Position numbers and translations under genes: made by a program. Below the pieces are notes generated by a model. It saw only the letters and a program-made list of their open reading frames with translations, had not been told where the DNA came from and searched no databases. From NCBI GenBank assembly GCA_045226255.1, contig JBGVCG010000011.1, positions 12,278 through 76,277 of the forward strand: DNA of 64,000 nt. The letters are read 5' to 3'. Below are positions 24,601 to 33,288 of this stretch, one piece after another. This DNA comes from UBA1181 sp045226255. GTDB lineage: Bacteria; Bacteroidota; Bacteroidia; Bacteroidales; Paludibacteraceae. Numbering within the stretch: the first letter of the stretch is position 1; every line of letters starts with the position of its first letter.

Positions 24601-27460
24601 ACCCTTCACTCACGAGGAAGAACTTAACGTTCAGATTCTCACCGTTCTTCTCCTCCAGTTTAAAGGAGAGATTCTTTATTTCATCGTTCAAGCCAATCCA
24701 GCGTTTCTCCACCTCACCCTGCTCATCGTTCACCACCATGAGCAGATGAGCATCCTTCAGCGAGGAGCCGACACGCACCGTGTGTTTCTTCCCATACGGC
24801 AGGGAGACATCCTGCACATCCTCGGTCCACAAGATCGTATGCACAGGCGGGCGCTTATCATCCTTGCGGTAGAGCACCATCTCGTAGGAGGCGGTCACCT
24901 CCCTGTTTTTTTCGTCCAAGGCCTTCAGGTTCACCTTGTAGGCACCGGAGAGCCACTTCTTCGTGTCCACGTTCAATGTGAACGCTCCCTCCTTGTCGGA
25001 AAGGACACTACCGGTAGCCACAGAGGCACTGTCGCGCAACACCTCATACGACACGTTCACGACCTGACCTTCACCATCCAGATTGGAAATCCTATAACGT
25101 TTAGATGGGAAATCATCCAACTGCATACCTGTCTGCGAATCAGTGGAGAAGAAGAGCGAACGGTCGACCACCGATAGGTAAATTGAGGATTCATGCGTCT
25201 CTCCATTCGCATCCGTCACTTTCGCATAGACTTTGTAGCGGTAGAAGGAAAGGCCCTCGTCCTTCTCATTCTTCTGAGCCAGGAAAGAGATGTCGAACGA
25301 ACCATCGTCCGCCACCTCGCAGGTTCCCTCCGTCACTGTCGCATCGTCCCCCATGAAAGTAGAGGAACACCACCATGCGTAAGTACGGGCAACGGAGTAC
25401 TCCACCTTGGCGCCAGAGACCGGTGTGCCCAACAAATAATCCGCACGACCCTTCACCGTGATGGAGTCACCGAAGGAGAAGGCATTTGTCGGACGGGTCA
25501 TCTTCACCTCGAAAGTAGGTCGCTTATACTCCTCGACACGGATGAACTCAGACCCGTACGATTCCACTTCAATCCTAAAATCTCCTGATAATCCACCCGC
25601 AGGAATGACAAAGGAAGAGGCGATGGAGCCGAACTCGTTCGTCTTCAAGTTCTGTTCCGAGATTATTTGTCCATTCGCATCGTAAATAGCCACTTTCAGC
25701 TCTTTATCCGCAATCACCTCGACAGCCTTCCTTTCCAGCTTGTACAAGATAGCCTTGTAGTAAACCGTTTGGGAAGGACGATAGATGCCCCGATCCGTGA
25801 AGATAGAGACATACGTTCCCTTATTATCATTGGCGCGTGAGCCTCCACTGTAGTAATAGCGGTACAAGGAATACGTGTCAGGAGACAAGAAGCGGTCATT
25901 GCCCTCCGTAAAGCAGGTGCTGACATATCCCCCCTTGCCAGGGAGCGTGATCGTCGAGAAGCCGGAAGGATCGGTGGACGCCTCCGCCAGGATCTCAGCC
26001 TCTTCGTTATTGTTATTGTTCTTAACTGTCAGATTCACATTCTGTTTCGGCGCACCATTTTTAGCGTCCACCACGACATAATCCGAAACGATATTCTCCT
26101 CATTCTGACGGCTACGTGTCTGTAGGTAGAAGAGGTTGGAGACCTCAAAATCCATGTATTGTTGAGGCTTGGAGACCAGTTCGACACGGTACATCCCGAA
26201 GTCGAGGGCAGGCAGTTCGACGAACGTATCCCGCGACACGCAGTAGTTAGTCTTAGGCAGATCGTAGGAGAAAGATTGCGTTGGGAATTTCTTATCCTTC
26301 CCGATCTTATCCTTGTTCATCGACTTATATTCAAACGAGGAAGGGACATCCAGACGGAAGAGTTTCAGTTCCACGGTCTTCAAATTCGCATAGCTGATCT
26401 TCAGACGCACCTTATCCGTGGAATAAACCTTCTCGTTTTCCACCGAGACGGAGACACTTGCACGATTCAGTCTCTCGACAATCTCTTTCAACCCATTTAT
26501 TTTATCATGCTTAGGGAAGTCCTTGATGCCCTCCGTACAAATATCCATCAACCGTTGAGGCAGTTTCGAGTCCTCCGGCAAATCACACAAGGACACATCT
26601 CGCTCCAGTTCTTTGCACAAGGCGATGCGCACCAATATCGAGGCACGCTCCTTTTTCGTCTCCTCCAGGAAAGCCTCCAACTCCGAGACGAGCGGAGCAC
26701 GGTTCTCCTTCCCTTCGTACATAAGAGACATGAGCCCCAACTTAGTCAGCACGTAGGCGTCACGCTCCTTGTCGTTCGCATGGAAAGCCACCCACTCCTT
26801 CATATATTTCTCCCTTACCTCGGAGGAGATGAATTTCGACGCATCATAACCAAACGAACCCTCTACTCCCAGCATATCGTTGAGGAGCAAATCGTAGAGC
26901 GTAGGGTAATAGATACGGCTATCCTCACCTTCCCGCAGGATGGCCTCATAATCAGTGGAAGGAACAGCTTTCAGCTTCTCGTTGGAGAGGGCACCGAACG
27001 AGTATTCACGGACCTTCTTGATGAAGATATTGGAAGTCCATTCCTTGATGTCCTCCGGCTCATAGTCTCCCAGGTCCGTCCGCCGGTCGATGGCGAAAGC
27101 GTCCCGTTGATAATATTTCAAGTATAACTGGCCGATCATGTAGGTGGCGACGGAACGGGCCACATCGTCCTTCGTCCGCTGCTGGAATTGTTTCATCTCC
27201 TCCAGACAATCCACGAAGGCGGAGTCTGATATGTAATTCTTCGCATTGCCCCTAGTGATGATACTACGGATTTGTTGGGGAGCGTTTCCCTCCGATTTCG
27301 CATGCTTCTCGATAGCATCCACCTTAGAGAGAGCGGACTTCGGGTTGGACTGCATGAGCTCGTCCACAGCCTTCCATTCCTTGGAATAGTTGAAAGAAGA
27401 AAATAGTCCCCACATAAACACCAAACAGATTAACGTTAAACAAAAAGATCCTCTTCTCAT
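21683..27460 (-). CDS. Alpha-2-macroglobulin-like protein without thioester
   Basis: The 1925-residue protein has an N-terminal signal (MRRGSFCLTLICLVFMWGLFSSF) with no lipobox Cys. After about 330 residues of its own come MG-type domains (KVYSTDKVRLKISYANLKTVELKL), the MG2-like TDRGIYRPSQTVYYKAILYKL, and a Pro/Glu-rich stretch (about residues 1120-1140) where a bait region might lie. Then comes the A2M block FFYPQLRTDKEGNVQFSFEMPESLTRW and a helical alpha/alpha-toroid domain. At the usual thioester place (about residue 1370) it reads LPSVASVEHENAVSYSAAHF: the Cys and Gln are absent. Bacterial A2Ms are thought to trap proteases; without the thioester any trapping would be non-covalent. A role beside the serpins is inferred. 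Confidence 0.88.
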   Translation of the reverse strand: MRRGSFCLTLICLVFMWGLFSSFNYSKEWKAVDELMQSNPKSALSKVDAIEKHAKSEGNAPQQIRSIITRGNAKNYISDSAFVDCLEEMKQFQQRTKDDVARSVATYMIGQLYLKYYQRDAFAIDRRTDLGDYEPEDIKEWTSNIFIKKVREYSFGALSNEKLKAVPSTDYEAILREGEDSRIYYPTLYDLLLNDMLGVEGSFGYDASKFISSEVREKYMKEWVAFHANDKERDAYVLTKLGLMSLMYEGKENRAPLVSELEAFLEETKKERASILVRIALCKELERDVSLCDLPEDSKLPQRLMDICTEGIKDFPKHDKINGLKEIVERLNRASVSVSVENEKVYSTDKVRLKISYANLKTVELKLFRLDVPSSFEYKSMNKDKIGKDKKFPTQSFSYDLPKTNYCVSRDTFVELPALDFGMYRVELVSKPQQYMDFEVSNLFYLQTRSRQNEENIVSDYVVVDAKNGAPKQNVNLTVKNNNNNEEAEILAEASTDPSGFSTITLPGKGGYVSTCFTEGNDRFLSPDTYSLYRYYYSGGSRANDNKGTYVSIFTDRGIYRPSQTVYYKAILYKLERKAVEVIADKELKVAIYDANGQIISEQNLKTNEFGSIASSFVIPAGGLSGDFRIEVESYGSEFIRVEEYKRPTFEVKMTRPTNAFSFGDSITVKGRADYLLGTPVSGAKVEYSVARTYAWWCSSTFMGDDATVTEGTCEVADDGSFDISFLAQKNEKDEGLSFYRYKVYAKVTDANGETHESSIYLSVVDRSLFFSTDSQTGMQLDDFPSKRYRISNLDGEGQVVNVSYEVLRDSASVATGSVLSDKEGAFTLNVDTKKWLSGAYKVNLKALDEKNREVTASYEMVLYRKDDKRPPVHTILWTEDVQDVSLPYGKKHTVRVGSSLKDAHLLMVVNDEQGEVEKRWIGLNDEIKNLSFKLEEKNGENLNVKFFLVSEGFCHESQFTIKKQQESKALPIKLSVFRNKMLPGSKETWTLTLPKERQAEVMAAMYDASLDQFSGHDWSFFPIYRRWFRFSSWDTYQWTQASLSYVWGSYVEDISWSFDRFIELPEGYRRYNYRSFCGGAKCEDGMAAPPMMKMAMASNAMYDLTDNANIVDLEEADVMADDGEPVPEPEPEPEFPEPEKNDAPAPQVRKNFSETAFFYPQLRTDKEGNVQFSFEMPESLTRWNFKALAHTKDLFFGQMSEEMVTQKDFMISPNLPRFLRKGDRCVLSAKVINLSESAINGTALMELLDPVTEKVVAKLNAQFAVEAGKNTAATWTFDVPRDRDAVLMRTSAVAGNFSDAEQTLLPILSDRMVVTQSLPLYVRGGQTKNYTFDNLVNNQSTTLSSRFLKLEFAKDPIWYAVQALPSVASVEHENAVSYSAAHFASLLSHHIAKSNPKIFNVINTWKQQGMDKQTLLSNLEKNQDVKNILLNESPWVMEAKDETEMKQRLSTLFDVNDLQNKCTLWFDKLMEFRLESGAYTWFKCVEPHIYPSTHTTLFVLDNLGRLRKEGIANDALLQKARYDASIRFLDNELREKYEYLKKHHPKDYKKLAYVCMTDLYYFQVRSLFSEVALDNKAKEAFSFYYGLAKDSWKEFSLYGKALAAIAFQRGGDKELAKTIVESLREFSTTTDEMGMFWQKNTSGYLWSDAAVSTHTRIMEALEVVDPKVQEQDEMRLWLLNQKRTQNWDNTIANVDALNVLLLSGSDWLSNDNQVTIKLGGKAVQPEKAEAGTGYFTEYIKGDDVKPDMGHVELKSEAGGNISWGALYWQFEEDIDKVWKNKTALHVEKMVMLEVRENGKSVLKQINEGTKLSVGDRLVVRLTLRTDRDMDYVSLKDQRASCLEPTRQLSGYRCSEGTCYYQSPKDAAMYYFFDHLSKGTYVFEYPLWVTHAGDYCNGITSAQCLYAPEFLTNTGSVRIRVEEGK

Positions 27461-27560
27461 AAATTAGATATTTTATCCTACTAAGTTATAAAAGAATTAT
27501 GTAATTTACTATTTTATGATTTACAAATTACGATTTGCGGTGTTCGGGGATATTTACAAC

Positions 27561-27719
27561 TAACGGGGGAACATACATGAATGCACATCCCCCCCGCTAA
27601 AAACAGGGGTTTACACCCCTGCCTGTGATGTGGTCGCCCCATTGGGGCTCAGGGTGTACGCATCATATGGGGATCACCCCCCAAGCAACTCTTAATTTTT
27701 AACTCTTAATTCCTAATTA
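27561..27719. repeat. Intergenic repeat, copy A (downstream of the 947-residue gene)
   Basis: About 159 bp match 30719-30869 almost base for base and the match continues into the 3' ends of the adjacent genes. Within it, 27603-27648 is the inverted form of the composite at 1948-1992 (CAGGGGTTTACACCCCTG and GCCCCATTGGGGC). The rest of the 27461-27719 spacer is AT-rich; no gene was seen. Confidence 0.8.
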
Positions 27720-30563
27720 TCAAAGTATTACCTTCACGCTCTTCGCCTCTGTCTTAACAACGAACATTCCCTTGCCAGGCAAGACGAAACGGACAGTCTC
27801 ATTCTCCTTGCCCTGCGCGCTACGCAACAATTTACCGTTGAGGTCATAGACCTCGATGCGGCCCTCAGCGCCACGCACGAAAAGGGAGAGGTTCTCCGTC
27901 CAGATGGCGCAATCGGTTGAGGCGAGGTTCTCCGTACCGGTTTGTTCAGAAATTTTCACGGTCCAGCCCTCAGGTATTCTGTTTATGCCGTACTCCTGAG
28001 GCAATTCTTTCGGGCAGATGAAAGTGCCGGTAGGGGCTACGCCAGCGACCCATGAATTGTCCATTCCCTCCCACTCCGAGAAACTGACCTTGATTTGGGA
28101 GATGCTATGGCAGCTGTCGAACATATTTTCGTAGCATCCCTCCACCAATTTTGTGGCAGGGAGTTCCGGCGCCTGTGTCAGGTTGGTGCATTCCGCAAAC
28201 ATGGTGGCATAGCAGTATTGACTCAATTCTATGGCTGGGAGTTCCGGCGCTTGAGTCAGGCTGGTACAATATCCGAACATCCTCATGTAGCATTCTTGTT
28301 GCAGTGATGTGGCAGGGAGTTCCGGCGCCTTCTTCAGGTCGACGCATCCTGCGAACATTAGCACGTAGCATCCTTGTCGCAGTGATGTGGCGGGGAGTTC
28401 CGGCGCTTCAATCAGGTTGGCGCAGTTTTGAAATAATCCCTCAAAGCAAAAATCGGAGGGTATCGTCTTGCTTACACCTGCTGCGTCGATCAGGCTCATG
28501 ATGCTTCCGCTGGCGGCGACGGAACCGGTCATGGCGAAATGTATGCCATTGTTTCCACGGACGATAAGTCCATCAGGGTTGTACCCCCTCAGTAAAGCTT
28601 TGTCGCCTTTCTTTCCCAGCGTGATCGTATCGATACCTATGAGTGGTGCCCATGTTTGTCCATTGTCCAAGGAGTATTGGATATTAGGGTATAGCATCAA
28701 GAAATAGGGATCATCTTGTGTTATGCAGAAGGAAGAACTGTCCATTTCGGCGGTGAAGGTGAGGTAGTTGAAATTCTCCGTCCGCCATCCCTCAGGGATC
28801 CGATCGGTGCCATATTCCTTCGCCAATTTCTGTGGTGAGATGAAGGTGCCGGAAGGGGCGACATTGGAGAGCCAGTTGAGGGTCGCTTCGGAATCCGTCC
28901 AATCGCTGAAGCTCACGTTGACCAAGGAAAGGGTTCCGCAACCGTCGAACATTGAATCGTAGCAATGTGCGGCAAGCTTCATGGCAGATAGCACAGGCGT
29001 CTGTGTCAGGCCGGTGCAACCTTGGAACATCTTCTGGTAGCAGCCTTCGGTCAGGGTCGTGGCGGAAAGGATCGGCGCGCGTTTCAGGCATTGGCATTGC
29101 TCGAATAGTCCATAAAAACAATAAGGGTTCGGGATGGTCTGGCATGCGCCTATGCCGTCGATCAGGCTCATCACGTTACCGTCGGCTTCGATGGAGCCGG
29201 ACATGACGAATTGGGTGTGGTTCTCTTCTCCCCAGGAGAATCCCTGAGGGTTATATCCTTTCATCATTGCCTGGTCATATTTCGCCAAGACGATTTTCTC
29301 GCCGGAGATGAGAGGGGACCAAGTCCGGCCACTGTCCAAGGAGTATTGCAGGTCGGGGATGGAGTCGCCCCACGTCATGATCCCGAAGGAGGAGCTGTCC
29401 TCCTTGGCGGTGAAGGTGAGGTAGTCGAAGAATACCAGTTCCCAACCCTCCGGGATATTGTTTACGTTATAATCCTTGGCTGTTCCCCGAGGGCAAATAA
29501 AGATGCCGGTGGGAGCCACGTTGGCGACCCATGATTGGCTGTACATATCTTCGACGAGTCCCCATTGGGTATAGCCTATCCTTATCTTGGACAGACTGGT
29601 GCAACCGTCGAACATATTCTTGTAGCAATCTTTGACCAGTACCTTGGCGGGTAGCTCAGGAGCCTCCTTCAGGCTGGTGCATTTCTCGAACATTCCAGAG
29701 TAGCAATTATAATCCAAGGTAGTGGCGGGAAGTTCCGGTGCCTGTGTTAGATTGGTGCATCTGCCAAACATGCCCATGTAACAATGGCTACCCAGAGTGG
29801 TGGCGGGAAGTTTGGGGGCTTTCGCCAAGCTGGTGCAACTAGCGAACATTACGTTATAGCACCCCTCAGCCAAAGTGGTGGCGGGAAGTTCCGGCGCCTG
29901 CGTCAGAGAAGTGCAACCAGCGAACATTCCCAAATAGCAACTTTCAGCCAATGTGGTGGCGGGAAGAGCGGGTGCCTGCGTCAGAGAAGTGCAACCAGAG
30001 AACATACTCTCATAACAAGATTTAGCCAATGTGGTGGCGGGGAGTTCCGGCGCCTGCGTCAGGTTGGTGCATTCCGCGAACATTTCGTGGTAGCAACCGT
30101 CAGTTAGAGTGGTGGCGGAGAGTTCCGGCGCCTGTGTCAGCGCTTGGCAATTATAGAACAAATCGCAGAAACAGTATGGGTTGGGAATCACTTTACTTTC
30201 CCCTGTGCTATCGATCAGGCTCATCACACTACCGCTGGCGGCGATGGAACCGGTCATGGAGAAATGGGTGGCAATCTCTGGGTATTCAGTGAAATGCTCC
30301 GGGTTGTATCCCTTCAACAAGGCCTTGTCTCCCTTCTTATTCAAAGTGACCGTGTCTGTTCCCGAAAGGGTGGTCCATGTCTCTCCGTTGTCCAAGGAAT
30401 AGCGGACATCAGGGAAGGTTTGGAAATGATCAAGAGGAGGAAAAATATAATTGCCTATTGTGAAGGTGGAACTGTCTTCTTGGGCGGTGAAGGTGAGATA
30501 ATTGGCCGCAAAACCATTATAGGCACACAGCAACATGAACAATAACGTGATTCTTCTATTCAT
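27720..30563 (-). CDS. Secreted BspA-like solenoid protein (26-residue repeats), three modules
   Basis: The 947-residue protein has a signal peptide (MNRRITLLFMLLCAYNGFAA). It has three related modules, each opening with a beta domain (YLTFTAQEDSSTFTIGNYIF ... YSLDNGETW ... KGDKALLKGYNP). Each then carries a run of 26-residue repeats with the pattern LPATTLAESCYLGMFAGCTSLTQAPE: about eight or nine in the first module, two or three in the second, four or five in the third. Each module closes with a VAPTGTFICP...EYG...IPEGW segment. The C-terminus (IEVYDLNGKLLRSAQGKENETVRFVLP...VKVIL) looks like a secretion-sorting tail. Repeats of the MFxGCTSL type are found in surface proteins; binding partner unknown. 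Confidence 0.85.
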   Translation of the reverse strand: MNRRITLLFMLLCAYNGFAANYLTFTAQEDSSTFTIGNYIFPPLDHFQTFPDVRYSLDNGETWTTLSGTDTVTLNKKGDKALLKGYNPEHFTEYPEIATHFSMTGSIAASGSVMSLIDSTGESKVIPNPYCFCDLFYNCQALTQAPELSATTLTDGCYHEMFAECTNLTQAPELPATTLAKSCYESMFSGCTSLTQAPALPATTLAESCYLGMFAGCTSLTQAPELPATTLAEGCYNVMFASCTSLAKAPKLPATTLGSHCYMGMFGRCTNLTQAPELPATTLDYNCYSGMFEKCTSLKEAPELPAKVLVKDCYKNMFDGCTSLSKIRIGYTQWGLVEDMYSQSWVANVAPTGIFICPRGTAKDYNVNNIPEGWELVFFDYLTFTAKEDSSSFGIMTWGDSIPDLQYSLDSGRTWSPLISGEKIVLAKYDQAMMKGYNPQGFSWGEENHTQFVMSGSIEADGNVMSLIDGIGACQTIPNPYCFYGLFEQCQCLKRAPILSATTLTEGCYQKMFQGCTGLTQTPVLSAMKLAAHCYDSMFDGCGTLSLVNVSFSDWTDSEATLNWLSNVAPSGTFISPQKLAKEYGTDRIPEGWRTENFNYLTFTAEMDSSSFCITQDDPYFLMLYPNIQYSLDNGQTWAPLIGIDTITLGKKGDKALLRGYNPDGLIVRGNNGIHFAMTGSVAASGSIMSLIDAAGVSKTIPSDFCFEGLFQNCANLIEAPELPATSLRQGCYVLMFAGCVDLKKAPELPATSLQQECYMRMFGYCTSLTQAPELPAIELSQYCYATMFAECTNLTQAPELPATKLVEGCYENMFDSCHSISQIKVSFSEWEGMDNSWVAGVAPTGTFICPKELPQEYGINRIPEGWTVKISEQTGTENLASTDCAIWTENLSLFVRGAEGRIEVYDLNGKLLRSAQGKENETVRFVLPGKGMFVVKTEAKSVKVIL

Positions 30564-30869
30564 AATACCCTGAATTTATGTTTACTACATGAAAACATGA
30601 AAAGCGTAACGTTGCATCCATACCCCATGTGCAACGATTGTTGATTTTAAATATTCAACAAAAATAATAAAATAAATGAAGATACGTAATGATTATTTTA
30701 CAATTTACGATTTACTAATAACGGGGGAACATACATGTATGCACATCCCCCCGCTAAAAACATGGGTTTACACCCCTGCCTGTGATGTGGTCGCCCCATT
30801 GGGGCTCAGGGTGTACGCATCATATGGGGATCACTCCCCAAGCAACTCTTAATTCTTAATTCTTAATTA
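30564..30869. repeat. Spacer with hairpin and intergenic repeat, copy B
   Basis: CGTTGCA (30610-30616) pairs with TGCAACG (30630-30636), in the probable 5' leader of the 947-residue gene. The stretch 30719-30869 is copy B of the repeat at 27561-27719, including the composite at 30760-30805. The intervening part is AT-rich. No gene was seen. Confidence 0.7.
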
Positions 30870-33053
30870 TCAAAGTATTACCTTCACACTCTTCGCCTCT
30901 GTCTTAACAACGAACATTCCCTCCGCAGGCAAGACGAAACGGATGGTTTCGCCGCTCTTTCCCTGTGCGGCACGCAACAATTTACCGTTGAGGTCATATA
31001 CCTCGATACGGCCCTCAGCGCCACGGACAAAGAGGGTACGGCCTTCGGTCCAGATGGTGAAGTCGGTTGAGGAGAAGTTCTCCGTGCCGACATACCCAAA
31101 GGCTTTCACGTTCCATCCTTGAGGGATTCTCTGTGGACCATACTCCTCTGGCAACGCTTCCGGACAAACGAAGGTGCCGGTAGGGGCAACGTCAGCGACC
31201 CATCCCATATATGTGGTATCACACGGAGTATCATCGTCTAACCTCGTGGAACATTCGAGAAGTAATTCAGGCCATTGGGTGAAATTCACCTTGATGTAAG
31301 AAAGGTTGGAACACTCCTTGAACATCTGCATGTAGCAATTCCTAGCCAATGTAGTGGCAGGGAGTTCAGGCGCTTCAGTCAGGCTAGCACACCCCAAAAA
31401 CATTCCGACATAACACTCCTCGGCCAATGTGGTAGCGGGAAGTTTAGGTGCCTGTGTCAGGCTGGTACAATTAGAGAACATTCCGGCATAACACTCCTCA
31501 GCCAATGTGGTAGCAGACAATTCGGGCGCCTGCATCAAGCTAGAGCAACGATCGAACATCATTCTGTAGCAATTCTTATCCAACTCCGTGGCAGGCAATT
31601 CAGGCGCCTGCGTCAAGCTAGAACATTCCGAGAACATTCTCGCATAGCAATACTCAGCCAATGTGGTAGCAGGCAATTCAGGCGCCTGCGTCAGGCTTGT
31701 ACATTCAGCGAACATCCCCATATAGCAACCCTCCTCCAATGTTGTGGCAGGGAGCTTAGGCGCTTTTGTCAAACCGGAACAACGCTCGAACATTCCACGG
31801 TAGCAATACCTGGACAACTGGGTGGCAGGCAACTTAGGCGCCTGCGTCAGGCTCGAACATCCAGCAAATAGGTTGAAGAAACCAGAACTGTCCGGAATCG
31901 TCACGCTCTCGCCCGTATTGTCAATCAAGCTCATCACACTTCCGCTGGCGGCGATGGAGCCAGTCATCTGAAAATAAGTGTAGTTTGACAAATCCTTCGA
32001 GAATCCATGCGGGTTGTCACCTCTCAGCAAAGCCTTGTCACCTTTTTTAGCCAAAAGAATTGATTCACGAACAGGGAGGGTATCCCATGTTTCTCCGTTA
32101 TCCAAAGAATACTGTATGTCAGGAATGTCTTGTCTGCTGACAACATCAAGTTCATTGGAAATACTGAAGGTGGAACTATCCGTCTCCGCAGTGAAGGTGA
32201 GATAGTTGTTACCTGTTTCAGCAAGATATTTCACGGCCCATCCCTCCGGAATTTTGTTTGAGCCATACTCTTCTGACAAATCCTCCGGACAGATGAAGGT
32301 ACCGGTCGGAGCGACGTCATCCACCCAGTCATAACACTCCGGCCATTCGGTGAAATTCACCCTAATTTCGGAAAGACTGGTACAGCCACTAAACATCTTC
32401 GTATAGGATTCCTCATTGTCAAATTCAGAATCGGCAAAAGCGAACAATTCAGGGGTTTTTGTCAGGCTAGTACAACCCTCAAACATTTTATTGTAACAGC
32501 CAAATCTCGCTTGCGTAGCAGGTAATGTTTTGGGTGCTTGCGTCAAGTTGGTGCAACCGCTAAACATTTCGAAGTAGCAATTCTCGGTTAGCTCTGTAGC
32601 TGGGAGGTCTGGAGCTTTTGTCAAGCTGGTGCAATCCTTAAATAAATATTCAAAAGGAAGAGCTTCCAAACTTTCTCCTGTTGTGTCGATTAAGGTCTGG
32701 ATGTTTCCGCTGGCGGCAATGGAACCTGTCATGACGAACTGCACATAGTGCTGGAACTCAGGAGAGAGGCCATAAGAGTTGTTACCCCTCAACAATACCT
32801 TGTCACCTTTCTTCTCCAAGACAACAGGGTCACCGGTCGGGAACTGGAAGTCGATCCATGTCTGACCACTATCCAAAGAGTATTGCATACTCGGCGGATT
32901 ATCCGCAAACTCGGTGTTCTCCTCAATGTAAGGTTTCAGCTCTGGGTAAAATGAGGAGTTGTCTTCCTCAGCGGTGAAGGTAAGGTAGTCGGCCGCAGAG
33001 GCTAGGCAGCAAGCGCCCAGCAACATAAAAAGTAGTGTGAATCGTTTTATCAT
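30870..33053 (-). CDS. Secreted BspA-like solenoid protein, two modules (paralogue)
   Basis: The product has 727 residues from the ATG at 33053 and a signal peptide (MIKRFTLLFMLLGACCLASA). It has the same building plan as its downstream neighbour but with two modules: beta domain (YLTFTAEEDNSSF ... YSLDSGQTW), 26-residue MFxGCTSLTQAPxLPATxL repeats (three or four in the first module, about eight in the second), and the VAPTGTFxCP closing segment. The last 70 residues, with IEVYDLNGKLLRAAQGKSGE and ending VKVIL, are nearly the same as in the paralogue, as is the DNA after the stop codon. The pair arose by duplication with loss or gain of a module. Confidence 0.85.
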   Translation of the reverse strand: MIKRFTLLFMLLGACCLASAADYLTFTAEEDNSSFYPELKPYIEENTEFADNPPSMQYSLDSGQTWIDFQFPTGDPVVLEKKGDKVLLRGNNSYGLSPEFQHYVQFVMTGSIAASGNIQTLIDTTGESLEALPFEYLFKDCTSLTKAPDLPATELTENCYFEMFSGCTNLTQAPKTLPATQARFGCYNKMFEGCTSLTKTPELFAFADSEFDNEESYTKMFSGCTSLSEIRVNFTEWPECYDWVDDVAPTGTFICPEDLSEEYGSNKIPEGWAVKYLAETGNNYLTFTAETDSSTFSISNELDVVSRQDIPDIQYSLDNGETWDTLPVRESILLAKKGDKALLRGDNPHGFSKDLSNYTYFQMTGSIAASGSVMSLIDNTGESVTIPDSSGFFNLFAGCSSLTQAPKLPATQLSRYCYRGMFERCSGLTKAPKLPATTLEEGCYMGMFAECTSLTQAPELPATTLAEYCYARMFSECSSLTQAPELPATELDKNCYRMMFDRCSSLMQAPELSATTLAEECYAGMFSNCTSLTQAPKLPATTLAEECYVGMFLGCASLTEAPELPATTLARNCYMQMFKECSNLSYIKVNFTQWPELLLECSTRLDDDTPCDTTYMGWVADVAPTGTFVCPEALPEEYGPQRIPQGWNVKAFGYVGTENFSSTDFTIWTEGRTLFVRGAEGRIEVYDLNGKLLRAAQGKSGETIRFVLPAEGMFVVKTEAKSVKVIL

Positions 33054-33144
33054 AAGCACCCATGATTTAATTGTTTATACTATATTTTTACAGATAGATT
33101 ACACAAGTGTAACCACCCATATGAGTTTTATTCTAAGTATTTGA

Positions 33145-33176
33145 CAAATATAGCGGTTTTTAGTTCGTTTTGTAAA
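33145..33176 (-). promoter_or_regulatory. Promoter of the 727-residue solenoid gene
   Basis: Read on the minus strand, TATATTTG (33152-33145) fits the -7 consensus and TTTA (33176-33173) stands 20 bp upstream, one base from the -33 TTTG. The 5' leader would be about 85 bases. Confidence 0.55.
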
Positions 33177-33240
33177 ATATATCATTGTAAAGTTTCGCTA
33201 CGGGATATACTATTTGACAATTTACGATTGGAGGTTTCAA

Positions 33241-33277
33241 AATTGACTACGTCGAACTGACGTTTCAAAATTCTTAA
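33241..33277 (-). repeat. 37-bp repeat, inverted copy of 186-222
   Basis: The sequence is the exact reverse complement of 186-222 and lies 11 bp after the tamL stop codon. Confidence 0.85.
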
Positions 33278-33288
33278 TTCATAATTCC

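Noticed and set aside
28095..32600. Regularly spaced DNA repeats that at first resemble a CRISPR-like array
   Set aside because: The period of 78 bp is the codon image of 26-residue protein repeats in an open frame; units vary and no cas genes are present.
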